Shown here in pieces: positions 1-6,289 of a DNA stretch of 6,980 bases (positions are counted from its first letter, which is position 1; every line of letters begins with the position of its first letter). The DNA is from Planctomycetaceae bacterium (GTDB lineage Bacteria; Planctomycetota; Planctomycetia; Planctomycetales; Planctomycetaceae): the NCBI GenBank assembly GCA_023258825.1, contig JALQWE010000193.1, positions 1 to 6,980 on the forward strand, given 5' to 3'. Below the pieces are notes generated by a model that saw nothing but the letters and a program-made list of their open reading frames with translations, was not told the DNA's origin and ran no database searches. Both the position numbers and the translations under genes were made by a program.

Positions 1-157
1 GGAATTGATTGACAACGAAAATAAACAGGATCCGCTGAGCGATGATGCGCTGGTCGACGCACTGGCCGCACAAGGCATCAAACTGGCTCGACGTACGATC
101 ACCAAGTATCGAAAACAAATGAAGATCCCCAGCTCGCGTCAACGTCGCGAATACTGA
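1..157 (+). CDS. rpoN: RNA polymerase sigma-54 factor, C-terminal end (5' end outside window)
   Basis: The frame from base 2 is open for 51 codons and stops with TGA at 155-157. It contains ARRTITKYRKQM, a clear match to the RpoN box (classically ARRTVAKYRE), the helix that contacts the -24 promoter element. Just before it, DALVDALAAQGIKLARRT fits the helix-turn-helix of the sigma-54 DNA-binding domain. The protein ends IPSSRQRREY, a normal short tail after the box, so this is the natural C-terminus. By family knowledge, the protein directs core RNA polymerase to -24/-12 promoters and needs an AAA+ activator. The N-terminal activator-interacting region and core-binding domain lie outside the window. 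In proteobacteria rpoN sits beside LPS-export genes; here lptE- and bamD-like genes lie about 2-3 kb downstream, which may or may not be related. Confidence 0.93.
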   Translation, partial: ELIDNENKQDPLSDDALVDALAAQGIKLARRTITKYRKQMKIPSSRQRREY

Positions 158-211
158 TTCCCGGGCAGACTTGTTTTCTCCACCGCCAGGGAAGAACACT
201 TCTCTCTGCTT

Positions 212-241
212 CCCCCCGCGGATACACTTCTCCACGGGGGG
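212..241 (+). terminator. GC-rich stem-loop downstream of rpoN, possible transcript end
   Basis: The run CCCCCCG at 212-218 pairs perfectly with CGGGGGG at 235-241. GG at 220-221 can pair with CC at 232-233 across a single C/A mismatch, leaving a 10-base loop. It lies 54 bases after the rpoN stop. No T-run follows on either strand, so it is not a canonical intrinsic terminator. It may be a Rho-assisted end, a 3'-end stabiliser, or incidental. Confidence 0.4.
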
Positions 242-495
242 CTCAAAGTGACATCTGCTCCGTTCGTTCAGCCGTCATCAAACTCGGCTCACGCTGACGG
301 AAGCGGTTCACCGGACTGTCACCTGGCAACTTGAAACGCGAAAACCCAACCCTTCCGGCGGGGATTTCGTAGAGAACGCCAGCAACAGAATTTCAGGCCC
401 CGGTCTGACGACATTGCTCCGAAGCGGATGGTCGATCGTTCAGCAAACAGGATGTCTCTCAGTCGTTGAATTTCCCTTCCGGTTCCGTCGGTCTT

Positions 496-527
496 TCATG
501 TCCCCCACACTACTGGGGACCTCATGA
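496..527 (+). promoter_or_regulatory. Stem-loop in the presumed leader of the cytochrome gene
   Basis: TCATG at 496-500 pairs with CATGA at 523-527, and TCCCC at 501-505 pairs with GGGGA at 515-519. This gives 10 base pairs with a 3-base bulge (520-522) and a 9-base loop. It ends 58 bases before the ATG at 586. If transcription starts upstream, it would fold in the 5' leader; alternatively, the inverted repeat could be a protein-binding site. No T-tract follows, so it is unlikely to be an intrinsic terminator. The role is unknown. Confidence 0.35.
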
Positions 528-585
528 CAAGACGACACGCTGGGGATTGTCAGACTGAGTGCCGTGCAGAAACGGATTGTGCACA

Positions 586-1035
586 ATGTTGAAACTCTCT
601 CGCCCTGACAGTCTCCTGATTCCGATTGTGGCAGGGATCGTGGCCGTGGCCGGCCTTTGGTTCCTTGCACCAGTTGCGGCGGTCTCGACGTCGCAGAGTC
701 CGGATGCGAACGACGATCGCCTCAAGTTAGTCATGGAGACCAAACTCAAAGGTGCTGACGCACTGCTGCGCGGCCTGGTCACTCAGGACTTCGAGGCCGT
801 TCAGAAGGCCGCAGAATCTATGAAATTGCTCAGCCTCGACGCACCGTCGCACTGGAAACGAAAACCCGGTGATGACGAAATCTACGAACACTTCCGTCTC
901 GAATTTCAGCGACTCTGCGCCCGCATCGAAGAAGAAGCCGCCCAAAAACGACTGGCCGGTGCCGCATGGTTCCAGCAGCAACTCACCGCCAACTGCATCG
1001 CCTGCCACGATTACCTCCGCGACAAAGATCGATAG
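586..1035 (+). CDS. Membrane-anchored or exported c-type cytochrome, cytochrome c'-like
   Basis: From ATG 586 the protein is 149 residues. Residues about 8-33 are strongly hydrophobic (SLLIPIVAGIVAVAGLWFLA), giving a membrane anchor or Sec signal; a cut after PVAA at residue 32 is also possible. The rest is polar and helical, with a single haem-binding CIACH at residues 137-141, only 8 residues from the C-terminus. A lone CxxCH at the end of a helical domain is the layout of class II cytochromes (cytochrome c'), where the last helix carries the haem. The haem domain would face the periplasm and act in electron transfer or ligand binding; the partner is unknown. An in-frame GTG at 559 would add 9 residues (MPCRNGLCT) before the hydrophobic segment. 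ATG 586 gives a more typical signal, but neither start has a strong ribosome site. Assignment to haem c is firm; the cytochrome c' subfamily is inferred. Confidence 0.8.
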   Translation: MLKLSRPDSLLIPIVAGIVAVAGLWFLAPVAAVSTSQSPDANDDRLKLVMETKLKGADALLRGLVTQDFEAVQKAAESMKLLSLDAPSHWKRKPGDDEIYEHFRLEFQRLCARIEEEAAQKRLAGAAWFQQQLTANCIACHDYLRDKDR

Positions 1036-1048
1036 TCGCCAGTATGTT

Positions 1049-1097
1049 GCGGCACCGATGTGGAACAAACAGACCAGGCCAGTCATCGTGATGCCGC
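1049..1097 (+). terminator. Stem-loop just after the cytochrome gene, possible transcript end
   Basis: GCGGCA at 1049-1054 pairs with TGCCGC at 1092-1097, and CGATG at 1056-1060 pairs with CATCG at 1084-1088. The two helices are separated by a small asymmetric internal loop (1 base against 3) and enclose a 23-base loop. The structure begins 13 bases after the cytochrome stop. There is no T-run after it, so termination without Rho is doubtful; it could protect the 3' end of the message. Confidence 0.35.
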
Positions 1098-1210
1098 CTG
1101 CCGTCTCCCCCCAACACTCACAGCCGCGGAACTTATCAGCCCCCCACCGCTGATTACCTCCGGGAATTCCTGCCGATCCAATCACCCAGCATTATCCATT
1201 TGATGGCGCG

Positions 1211-1217
1211 AAGGGAG
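1211..1217 (+). promoter_or_regulatory. Ribosome binding site of recO
   Basis: AAGGGAG lies 5 bases before the GTG at 1223 and decides the start in favour of that GTG. Other genes in the window have weak or no such signal. Confidence 0.7.
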
Positions 1218-1222
1218 TCCGT

Positions 1223-1990
1223 GTGTCGCTGGAAAAGGCCGATGCCATCGTTATTCGCCAGGTGGATTTCAGTGAATCCAGCCGAGTGATCACGTTTTTT
1301 AGCCGTGAATTCGGCAAATTCGGGGCCCTCGCCAAGGGTGCAAAACGCCTGAAAGGCCCATTCGAGGCTGGGCTTGACCTGCTTTCTGAATGTCGCGTAG
1401 TCTTCATTAGGAAGACTCACGGCACCCTGAATCTGCTCACGGAATCGCGCCTCATGGCCAGATTTCAACCGCAGCAGCAGGGAATCTCTGACGGACTAAA
1501 TCGGCTGTACGCAGGGTATTACCTTGCAGAACTGCTGAATGGTCTGACGGAAGACTTTGATCCGGCACCTGAACTGTATGAGTTGACAACAGCCACGCTG
1601 AAGTCACTTTCCACGCCAGACTGCCAGACATCGTCCGTGATCATCCACTTCGAAATCTCCCTTCTCCAGCAGATTGGTCTCCTTCCAAACCTGTTTGAAT
1701 GTGCTGTCTGCGGTTGTCCAGTCGAACAGAATGCGCGTTTTGTGCACTGGGTCAGCCAGGGCGGACTCCTGTGTCAGTCCTGCCGACGCGAAGAATACGC
1801 CGGTAGTTCCGTATCAACTGGTGCCATCGAGATACTGCGTCGCATGACGGAGAGCTCGGCGGAACTGGCGGGACGGATTCGTCTGACAGGCGCTCAGGCC
1901 GAAGAATGCCATAAGCTGGCTGTGTCCGCGATTACCGGTGCTCTCGGTCGTCGTCCACAGACCCTGCGGTATCTGCAGTTCACCCCCTGA
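1223..1990 (+). CDS. recO: DNA repair protein RecO (recombination mediator)
   Basis: RecO works with RecR to load RecA onto SSB-coated single-stranded DNA in RecFOR gap repair, and also anneals complementary strands. The 255-residue length is normal for the family. The N-terminus (EKADAIVIRQVDFSESSRVITFFSREFGKFG, here read as two adjoining parts) is the typical RecO OB-fold opening, and AKGAKR at 37-42 is the usual basic motif after it. The helical C-terminal part has a four-cysteine zinc site: Cys160/Cys163 (CAVC) and Cys184/Cys187 (CQSC). QQIGLLPNLFEC at 149-160 matches the family's G-hP-x-hxxC pattern. The start is GTG 1223, backed by a good Shine-Dalgarno (AAGGGAG, 1211-1217) 5 bases upstream, the clearest ribosome site in the window. 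The next gene starts 26 bases after the stop, so this gene may head an operon with the two envelope lipoprotein genes. Confidence 0.93.
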   Translation: MSLEKADAIVIRQVDFSESSRVITFFSREFGKFGALAKGAKRLKGPFEAGLDLLSECRVVFIRKTHGTLNLLTESRLMARFQPQQQGISDGLNRLYAGYYLAELLNGLTEDFDPAPELYELTTATLKSLSTPDCQTSSVIIHFEISLLQQIGLLPNLFECAVCGCPVEQNARFVHWVSQGGLLCQSCRREEYAGSSVSTGAIEILRRMTESSAELAGRIRLTGAQAEECHKLAVSAITGALGRRPQTLRYLQFTP

Positions 1991-2016
1991 ACCACTCAGG
2001 GCACTGTTGTTTCCGG

Positions 2017-3342
2017 ATGCAAACAATGACTCAGCCATGGATGCGAAACGACCGATGCAAGTCGGTATCCATCCAACGATCGAACCTGACGTTCGCTCGT
2101 TGCTGTGTCATCGCAGGCCTGATCACCCTGATGCTGGGCGGTTGTGCGCAGTCTTCGAGGCAGTCGAATTCCGGCCTGTCCGGTATGTTTGGCGTGTCGA
2201 AGATTCGCAGCCGAATTGACCGCATGCTGGGGAATGAAGACGAATCCCCGCTGGAAATGGGTCGCAGATTCTCGGCCGCCGAACGTCGCGAAGTCGAAGT
2301 CTGCCGCCTGACCTACGAACGCGGACAGTACGACGACGCCATCAAACGCTGTCGCAAAGCAGCGAAGAAGTTCAAAGAATCCTCACTGGGAGAAGAAGCC
2401 CAGTTCTATCTTGCCGAATCCTGGTTTGCCCTCGGCCGCTACGCCAAAGCCCAGGATGGCTATGACCAACTCTTCGCAGACTACCCCTCAACTCGCTACG
2501 TCGAACCGGCGACTCGTCGACTGTTTTCCATCGCTCAGACATGGCTCGAAATTGCCGAACCGGCCGTGAAAAGCGAGATTCGCACGGTCAGCGCCGAACG
2601 GATCGTCGAATCAAAGTCCGAGGAGAAGCCGAGCGACCCGACACTCCGCGTTCGCATCCTGCCAAACTTCCACGACCGCTCTCGCCCGATCTTTGATACT
2701 CAGGGACGTGCCCTGCAGTGCCTCAAGGCAATCTGGATGAACGACCCCACGGGCCCGCTCGCCGATGATTCCCTGATGCTGACCGCAGCACACTACCAGA
2801 GACATCTGAATTACGTGGAAGCGGATCGGTACTACGAGATTCTGCGGGAAGAGTATCCTGACAGCCGGCATCTTGAATCGGCCTTCGTACTCGGGGCCCA
2901 CGTGAAGCAGATGAGTTATCAGGGACCGTACTATGAAGGTGAGGACCTTGTCGGAGCCCGTCGTCTGAAGGAGCAGTCCCGACAGCTGTTCCCGGCGTCT
3001 CAGCATCAGGATCAGCTGCGGAAAGATCTCGACGCACTCTACCTGCAGGAAGCCGAACGACTCTGGGCAATGGTCGAGTACTACCGCATGAAAAATCGCC
3101 CTCGAGCCATTGCGATCGCCTGCGTTAAACTTGTTTCCGAATTCCCGGACACCGGCTACGCTGCAGAGGCTCGTCGAATCCTGCGTGGCATCGATCGCAA
3201 AGAACTCGCCGGGCTTCCGGAAGTCACCGAATTCCTCGATTCGCTGCCAAAGTCAGCCCCAGCCCCTGTCCCCGAAAATCGCTCCGGATCGCCGGTCAAA
3301 TCGGTCAGTCAGCCGACAAACGCCGGACGCGCCAGATTGTAA
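2017..3342 (+). CDS. bamD: BamD-like outer membrane assembly lipoprotein with TPR repeats
   Basis: This is a lipoprotein: a basic N-region, a hydrophobic stretch (CCVIAGLITLML) and a lipobox LGGC with Cys43 as the predicted lipidated residue. TPR-type helical hairpins follow in three blocks: about 95-170 (YERGQYDDAIKRC, then AQFYLAESWFALGRYAKAQ and FADYPSTRY), about 249-300 (NYVEADRYYEILREEYPDS) and about 343-392 (AIAIACVKLVSEFPDTGYA). The repeated A-x-x-x-Y/F-x-x-x-x-x-x-YP-x-S/T pattern is that of BamD (YfiO/ComL), which helps BamA insert beta-barrel proteins into the outer membrane. At 441 residues it is much longer than proteobacterial BamD (about 245), with an extra region at 180-230 and a Pro/Ser-rich tail from about 410. 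In-frame ATGs at 2017, 2026 and 2041 are all possible; 2041 would give the most typical signal length. The lipoprotein and TPR calls are firm. The BamD role is likely but not certain; other TPR lipoproteins look similar. Confidence 0.75.
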   Translation: MQTMTQPWMRNDRCKSVSIQRSNLTFARCCVIAGLITLMLGGCAQSSRQSNSGLSGMFGVSKIRSRIDRMLGNEDESPLEMGRRFSAAERREVEVCRLTYERGQYDDAIKRCRKAAKKFKESSLGEEAQFYLAESWFALGRYAKAQDGYDQLFADYPSTRYVEPATRRLFSIAQTWLEIAEPAVKSEIRTVSAERIVESKSEEKPSDPTLRVRILPNFHDRSRPIFDTQGRALQCLKAIWMNDPTGPLADDSLMLTAAHYQRHLNYVEADRYYEILREEYPDSRHLESAFVLGAHVKQMSYQGPYYEGEDLVGARRLKEQSRQLFPASQHQDQLRKDLDALYLQEAERLWAMVEYYRMKNRPRAIAIACVKLVSEFPDTGYAAEARRILRGIDRKELAGLPEVTEFLDSLPKSAPAPVPENRSGSPVKSVSQPTNAGRARL

Positions 3343-3347
3343 TCGTC

Positions 3348-3863
3348 ATGCATCGTCACTGCTCACTCCTGCTTCTGCTTTGCGTCACTGTGCTCAGTGG
3401 CTGCGGCTACATGCTGGGCGGTCAGGCGGTTCAGGGCGTGCGCAGTGTGCATGTGGCCGTCTTCGAATCCCAGTCTTTTCGTCGCAATACAGATTACCTG
3501 CTGACGGAAGCTGTCCAGAAGGAAGTGCGGAATCGAGGCCTGTATCGCCTCGAGGAGGCCGACATCGCCGATACCATTCTGCGCGGTCGAATCGTGGATA
3601 TCCGAAAGTCTCCGCTCAGCGAAACTCGGTTTGATGACCCCCGGGAACTGCAGCTAACTGTCGGTGCAGAAATCACATGGCTGGATCGACGAAGCGGGCA
3701 GATTCTGAGTCAGAAGACCTTTCCCATCGGAAATGAACTGACGCCGCAAATCAGCAGTGTCACCTTCGCCCCCGAAGTTGGGCAGTCCCTCGCAACGGCT
3801 CAGCAGGAAGCAGCCAGTCGACTTGCAGCCAGCATCGTTGATCTCATGGAAGTCCCCTGGTAA
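3348..3863 (+). CDS. lptE: LptE-like LPS-assembly lipoprotein
   Basis: A 171-residue lipoprotein precursor with a short signal (MHRHCSLLLLLCVTVLSGC): lipobox LSGC with Cys19 as the predicted lipidated residue, followed by GYMLGG, the CGY-x-L-x-G opening typical of LptE. After it come VRSVHVAVFESQSFRRNTDYLLTEAVQKEV (29-60, read in parts), then a beta strand with LRGRIVDIRKSP (78-89) and a long C-terminal helix (146-168), matching the two-layer alpha/beta LptE fold. In the family, LptE plugs the LptD barrel and helps place LPS in the outer leaflet. It starts 5 bases after the bamD-like stop, so the two are very likely co-transcribed and possibly coupled. There is no clear Shine-Dalgarno. The distant 'LptE family' assignment by fold pattern is good; actual LPS transport is inferred. 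Confidence 0.8.
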   Translation: MHRHCSLLLLLCVTVLSGCGYMLGGQAVQGVRSVHVAVFESQSFRRNTDYLLTEAVQKEVRNRGLYRLEEADIADTILRGRIVDIRKSPLSETRFDDPRELQLTVGAEITWLDRRSGQILSQKTFPIGNELTPQISSVTFAPEVGQSLATAQQEAASRLAASIVDLMEVPW

Positions 3864-3917
3864 CCGCATTCTCATGCAGTCGGATACCGCCTGTCACTCA
3901 AGTCGGGAACCTGAAGC
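3864..3917. other. Short convergent gap between lptE and pxpA
   Basis: This 54-base gap separates two genes that run towards each other. Only a weak 4-base-pair hairpin (GCAT/ATGC, near 3866-3877) was seen and no T-run, so no bidirectional terminator can be supported. Transcripts from both sides may overlap here. Confidence 0.5.
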
Positions 3918-4760
3918 TCAGGGCCCTGCGGAATCCTTCCTCGTCCGGTCACTCGCAACGTCCTGCTCTCCATGAGTTGCGTGCGGCGTTCCAGTCTCGA
4001 TAGTCGCCCGGCGACGTACCAGAATTCCCGCCTCGCTCAGCGTGCGACGTATCGCCTCCAGCAACGTGACAGATTCCTTTGTGTCGCTGTGCACACAGAC
4101 CGTCTCCGGTTTTACTTCCAGACGGATCCCTTCGACTGTCAACACTGTTCGCGTCCGCAGCATTGAAAGCAGACGAGCTGCCACTGTGTCGACACAGTGA
4201 ATCACGGCCTGCGGATGGCTCCGCGGCAGCAGTGCCCCGGTCTGTGAGTACTGCCGATCCGCGAAAACCTCATGACAGACCGACAGCCCGGCGGCCGCTG
4301 CACGGCTCAGCAGGCAACAGCCGGACAAGCCGATCACCACGGCACCGGGTACCGTCTCACCAATCACCTCAACCAGCAACTCTGACAGGGCCGGCGAGTT
4401 AGCCGCCGTATTGTACAGGGCACCGTGAGGCTTCACATGGGTGAGCGGCAGCCCCACTGTATTCGCAGCCTGTAACGCCAACTGCAACTGCTGACGCAGA
4501 CTGACCCGCAGTTCGCTGGCCGGCAGATCCATGTCGCGCCGCCCAAACCCATCTCGATCAGGCCACGAGGGATGGGCGCCAAATCCAACATTGTGCATTC
4601 GACAAAGCTCGGCAGTCCTTATCAGTCGACGCAGATCCCCTGCATGGCCACCGCAGGCAACATTGGCCGACGTGATCAGCGGCATCAGTCGGGCGTCGAG
4701 CTGTTCTCCGGCCTCGCCCTCCACTTCACCCATGTCACAATTCAGATCAACAGTGATCAT
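3918..4760 (-). CDS. pxpA: 5-oxoprolinase subunit A (LamB/YcsF family)
   Basis: PxpA acts with PxpB and PxpC in ATP-dependent opening of 5-oxoproline (pyroglutamate) to glutamate in the cytoplasm. All the family blocks are present in the 280 residues: DLNCDMGE (5-12), SANVACGGHAGD (31-42), GAHPSWPDRDGFGRR (61-75), HVKPHGALYN (108-117), EVFADRQY (164-171), LLPRS (177-181) and TVCVHSD (220-226). Two small departures from E. coli PxpA as recalled are ACGGHAGD for ACGFHAGD and CVHSD for CLHGD. About 30 polar residues after ILVRRR (246-251) extend beyond the usual end. The ATG at 4760 overlaps the stop of the upstream PLP gene as ATGA (4757-4760), so translation is probably coupled. No pxpB or pxpC is adjacent; the next gene downstream is convergent lptE. 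Partners may be elsewhere in the genome. Confidence 0.92.
   Translation of the reverse strand: MITVDLNCDMGEVEGEAGEQLDARLMPLITSANVACGGHAGDLRRLIRTAELCRMHNVGFGAHPSWPDRDGFGRRDMDLPASELRVSLRQQLQLALQAANTVGLPLTHVKPHGALYNTAANSPALSELLVEVIGETVPGAVVIGLSGCCLLSRAAAAGLSVCHEVFADRQYSQTGALLPRSHPQAVIHCVDTVAARLLSMLRTRTVLTVEGIRLEVKPETVCVHSDTKESVTLLEAIRRTLSEAGILVRRRATIETGTPHATHGEQDVASDRTRKDSAGP
4757..4760 (-). promoter_or_regulatory. ATGA stop/start overlap coupling the PLP enzyme gene and pxpA
   Basis: On the - strand, ATGA holds both the TGA stop of the PLP enzyme (4759-4757) and the ATG start of pxpA (4760-4758). Such 4-base overlaps usually mean translation by re-initiation from one message. Confidence 0.8.
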
Positions 4761-6235
4761 GGCTGCAGTGCATCAGAAAATCGTTGCCACAACACTTCCA
4801 GCGGCTCTGTACCCACACTGATTCGCAGTAGCCAGCGCGATACACCGTATCGCTCAACTTCGTCCAGTTCTGTGTAATGCGCGAGCAGAGTATAAGGGCA
4901 ACATAAGGTGAAACTGGTCCCGAGATTCGGTCCTTTGCAAACCTGCAGGCGATCAAACACGACTGGGGTTCTGGAAGGTGCATCACGGAGCACAATCGAC
5001 AGCAGTCCACCGCGCCCCGGCTGCTTTCCACCGCCCGTCGGCATTTCAGAAACAGCTTCCGGATAATGAACCCGCTCCACCGCCGGATGCTGCCGAAGAC
5101 GCTCAACGAGTTGCTCTGCGTTGGTGTTGATCACCGTGACTCGCTCGCGAACATCCCGCGAATTCTTCTCCAGCACTGCGACATCAGCATCGCACAATTG
5201 CTCTTCAAATTCTGCCCGCAGTGCCGCGCGTAGTTCTGCAGCCCGCGGGCCGTCGGGATTCAGACGCGCACTACCGGCCAGCACATCTCCCTGACCACTG
5301 AAGTACTTAGTCAGGCTGGTCACCACGACATCAGCAAATCGAAGTGGATTCTCATTGATAATCGCTGCCAGCGTATCGTCAACCACCAGCAGAAAGCCAT
5401 ATTCGTCTGCCAGCTTTCGCAACCCCGCCAGATCCGGAGTCGTCAGCAGCGGGTTGGTTGGTGTCTCACAGAACACCGCACAAACAGGCTCCTGCTGCAC
5501 GATCATCCGCAATTGCTCCAGATCCTGACTGTTCCCCATCGGCAGAAACTTCCATGCCGATGGGGCGAAACGCTGCTGAATCTTCAACGTATCAACGTAG
5601 GGAAATCCAAACTGCAGAGTCGGTCGAATCCCATCCAGCCTGCGAATTGCCCGCCAGACACAGGCTATCGCCGCCATGCCACTGGGAAAAAGCCAGACAT
5701 CGTCCGCGTCACAGCCCCCGAACTCCGCCACCCGTTTCCGAAGAGTGCTCCTCAGAGGGGAGTCTGTGATCTCAGCCGGCTGTCCAGCAAGCAGTCGCTC
5801 TGCCGCTCGTGAACTCACAATCTCGCCGGCATGCTGCCAGTACTCCTTCAGCTTCGGCAAGTCCTCTGCCGATGTTTCCACCGCTACTGCCTGAGTCCCG
5901 GGAAGTTCAATCTGCCGCAGCACCTGCCCGCCCCGATGCCGGACATGCAGAACCGCCCGGGCCGCACTGGATGCCGAAGGAAAGATCAGTCCATGTGCAC
6001 CAGTGCCAAGCACCCGCGCACACAACTGACGCACCAGTGGATGCAGACAAAACCGCGGATACGCAGCCTGAAGTCGCCCCACGACCTCCGGATCTCCCTC
6101 CTCATAACGCACGTTGTGCTCCCACAATGGCAGACACGCCGATGCCGCATGCACAGAATCCGGCATGGGAGCACCTAATTCGTGGGCCTGCCAGCGGGGC
6201 GAGATCAACAGATTGCGAGGCTTATTCGTCGACAT
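4757..6235 (-). CDS. PLP-dependent cystathionine gamma-synthase-like enzyme with N-terminal extension
   Basis: This 492-residue protein is a fold-type I PLP enzyme of the Cys/Met metabolism family. Numbered from ATG 6235, the signatures are FPSGMAAI (183-190, PLP phosphate-binding region), ETPTNP (257-262), VVDDTLA (284-290, Asp contacting the PLP ring nitrogen), TSLTKYFSG (306-314, with Lys310 the expected Schiff-base lysine) and RISVGTEP (471-478, Arg471 binding substrate carboxylate). Family members include cystathionine gamma-synthases, cystathionine lyases, methionine gamma-lyases and sulfhydrylases, so the reaction is transsulfuration or sulfur-group exchange or elimination; the substrate is not settled. 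Ordinary bacterial members have about 380-420 residues. The extra N-terminal part (YEEGDPEVV 44-52, YPRF 59-62, HPLV 65-68) recalls the long fungal Str2/YLL058W group. ATG 6235 is preferred over an upstream TTG at 6259 because GAAG lies 9 bases before it. Confidence 0.85.
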   Translation of the reverse strand: MSTNKPRNLLISPRWQAHELGAPMPDSVHAASACLPLWEHNVRYEEGDPEVVGRLQAAYPRFCLHPLVRQLCARVLGTGAHGLIFPSASSAARAVLHVRHRGGQVLRQIELPGTQAVAVETSAEDLPKLKEYWQHAGEIVSSRAAERLLAGQPAEITDSPLRSTLRKRVAEFGGCDADDVWLFPSGMAAIACVWRAIRRLDGIRPTLQFGFPYVDTLKIQQRFAPSAWKFLPMGNSQDLEQLRMIVQQEPVCAVFCETPTNPLLTTPDLAGLRKLADEYGFLLVVDDTLAAIINENPLRFADVVVTSLTKYFSGQGDVLAGSARLNPDGPRAAELRAALRAEFEEQLCDADVAVLEKNSRDVRERVTVINTNAEQLVERLRQHPAVERVHYPEAVSEMPTGGGKQPGRGGLLSIVLRDAPSRTPVVFDRLQVCKGPNLGTSFTLCCPYTLLAHYTELDEVERYGVSRWLLRISVGTEPLEVLWQRFSDALQP

Positions 6236-6289
6236 AACATCACACTTCACGCAAATCAAACACGCGGTCTCCAGCCGGGATCGCGCAGC

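Larger units (their letters stand above)
158..585. other. Non-coding intergenic stretch between rpoN and the cytochrome gene
   Basis: No open frame here has recognisable protein content; the short frames on the - strand look like chance openings. The stretch contains two stem-loops, described separately (212-241 and 496-527). No convincing sigma-70 promoter could be placed: TTGAAT at 466-471 has no good -10 partner at the right distance. No -24/-12 sigma-54 element was seen by eye. It probably carries the 3' end of the rpoN transcript and the promoter and leader of the cytochrome gene. Confidence 0.6.

Noticed and set aside
466..488. TTGAAT as a sigma-70 -35 element for the cytochrome gene
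   Set aside because: No acceptable -10 element lies 16-18 bases downstream.
1051..1068. GGCACCGATG as a sigma-54 -24/-12 promoter before recO
   Set aside because: The GC dinucleotide needed at -12, ten bases after the GG, is missing; GA is found there.
727..1185. Open frame of 152 codons on the - strand opposite the cytochrome gene
   Set aside because: It is antisense to a gene with a clear haem motif and signal segment, and its protein shows no domain pattern. It is a shadow frame of GC-rich coding DNA.
3110..3634. Open frame of 174 codons on the + strand spanning the end of the bamD-like gene and the start of lptE
   Set aside because: It overlaps two well-supported lipoprotein genes in another frame, and its product is a Ser/Arg/Pro-rich low-information sequence typical of shadow frames.
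3919..3928. Perfect palindrome CAGGGCCCTG at the pxpA stop codon
   Set aside because: It has no loop and includes coding and stop bases. Ten-base palindromes arise by chance in GC-rich DNA, and no terminator features accompany it.
5809..6237. Open frame of 142 codons on the + strand opposite the 5' part of the PLP enzyme gene
   Set aside because: The opposite strand encodes conserved motifs (YEEGDPEVV, HPLV). This frame is Pro/Ala/His-rich without a recognisable domain.
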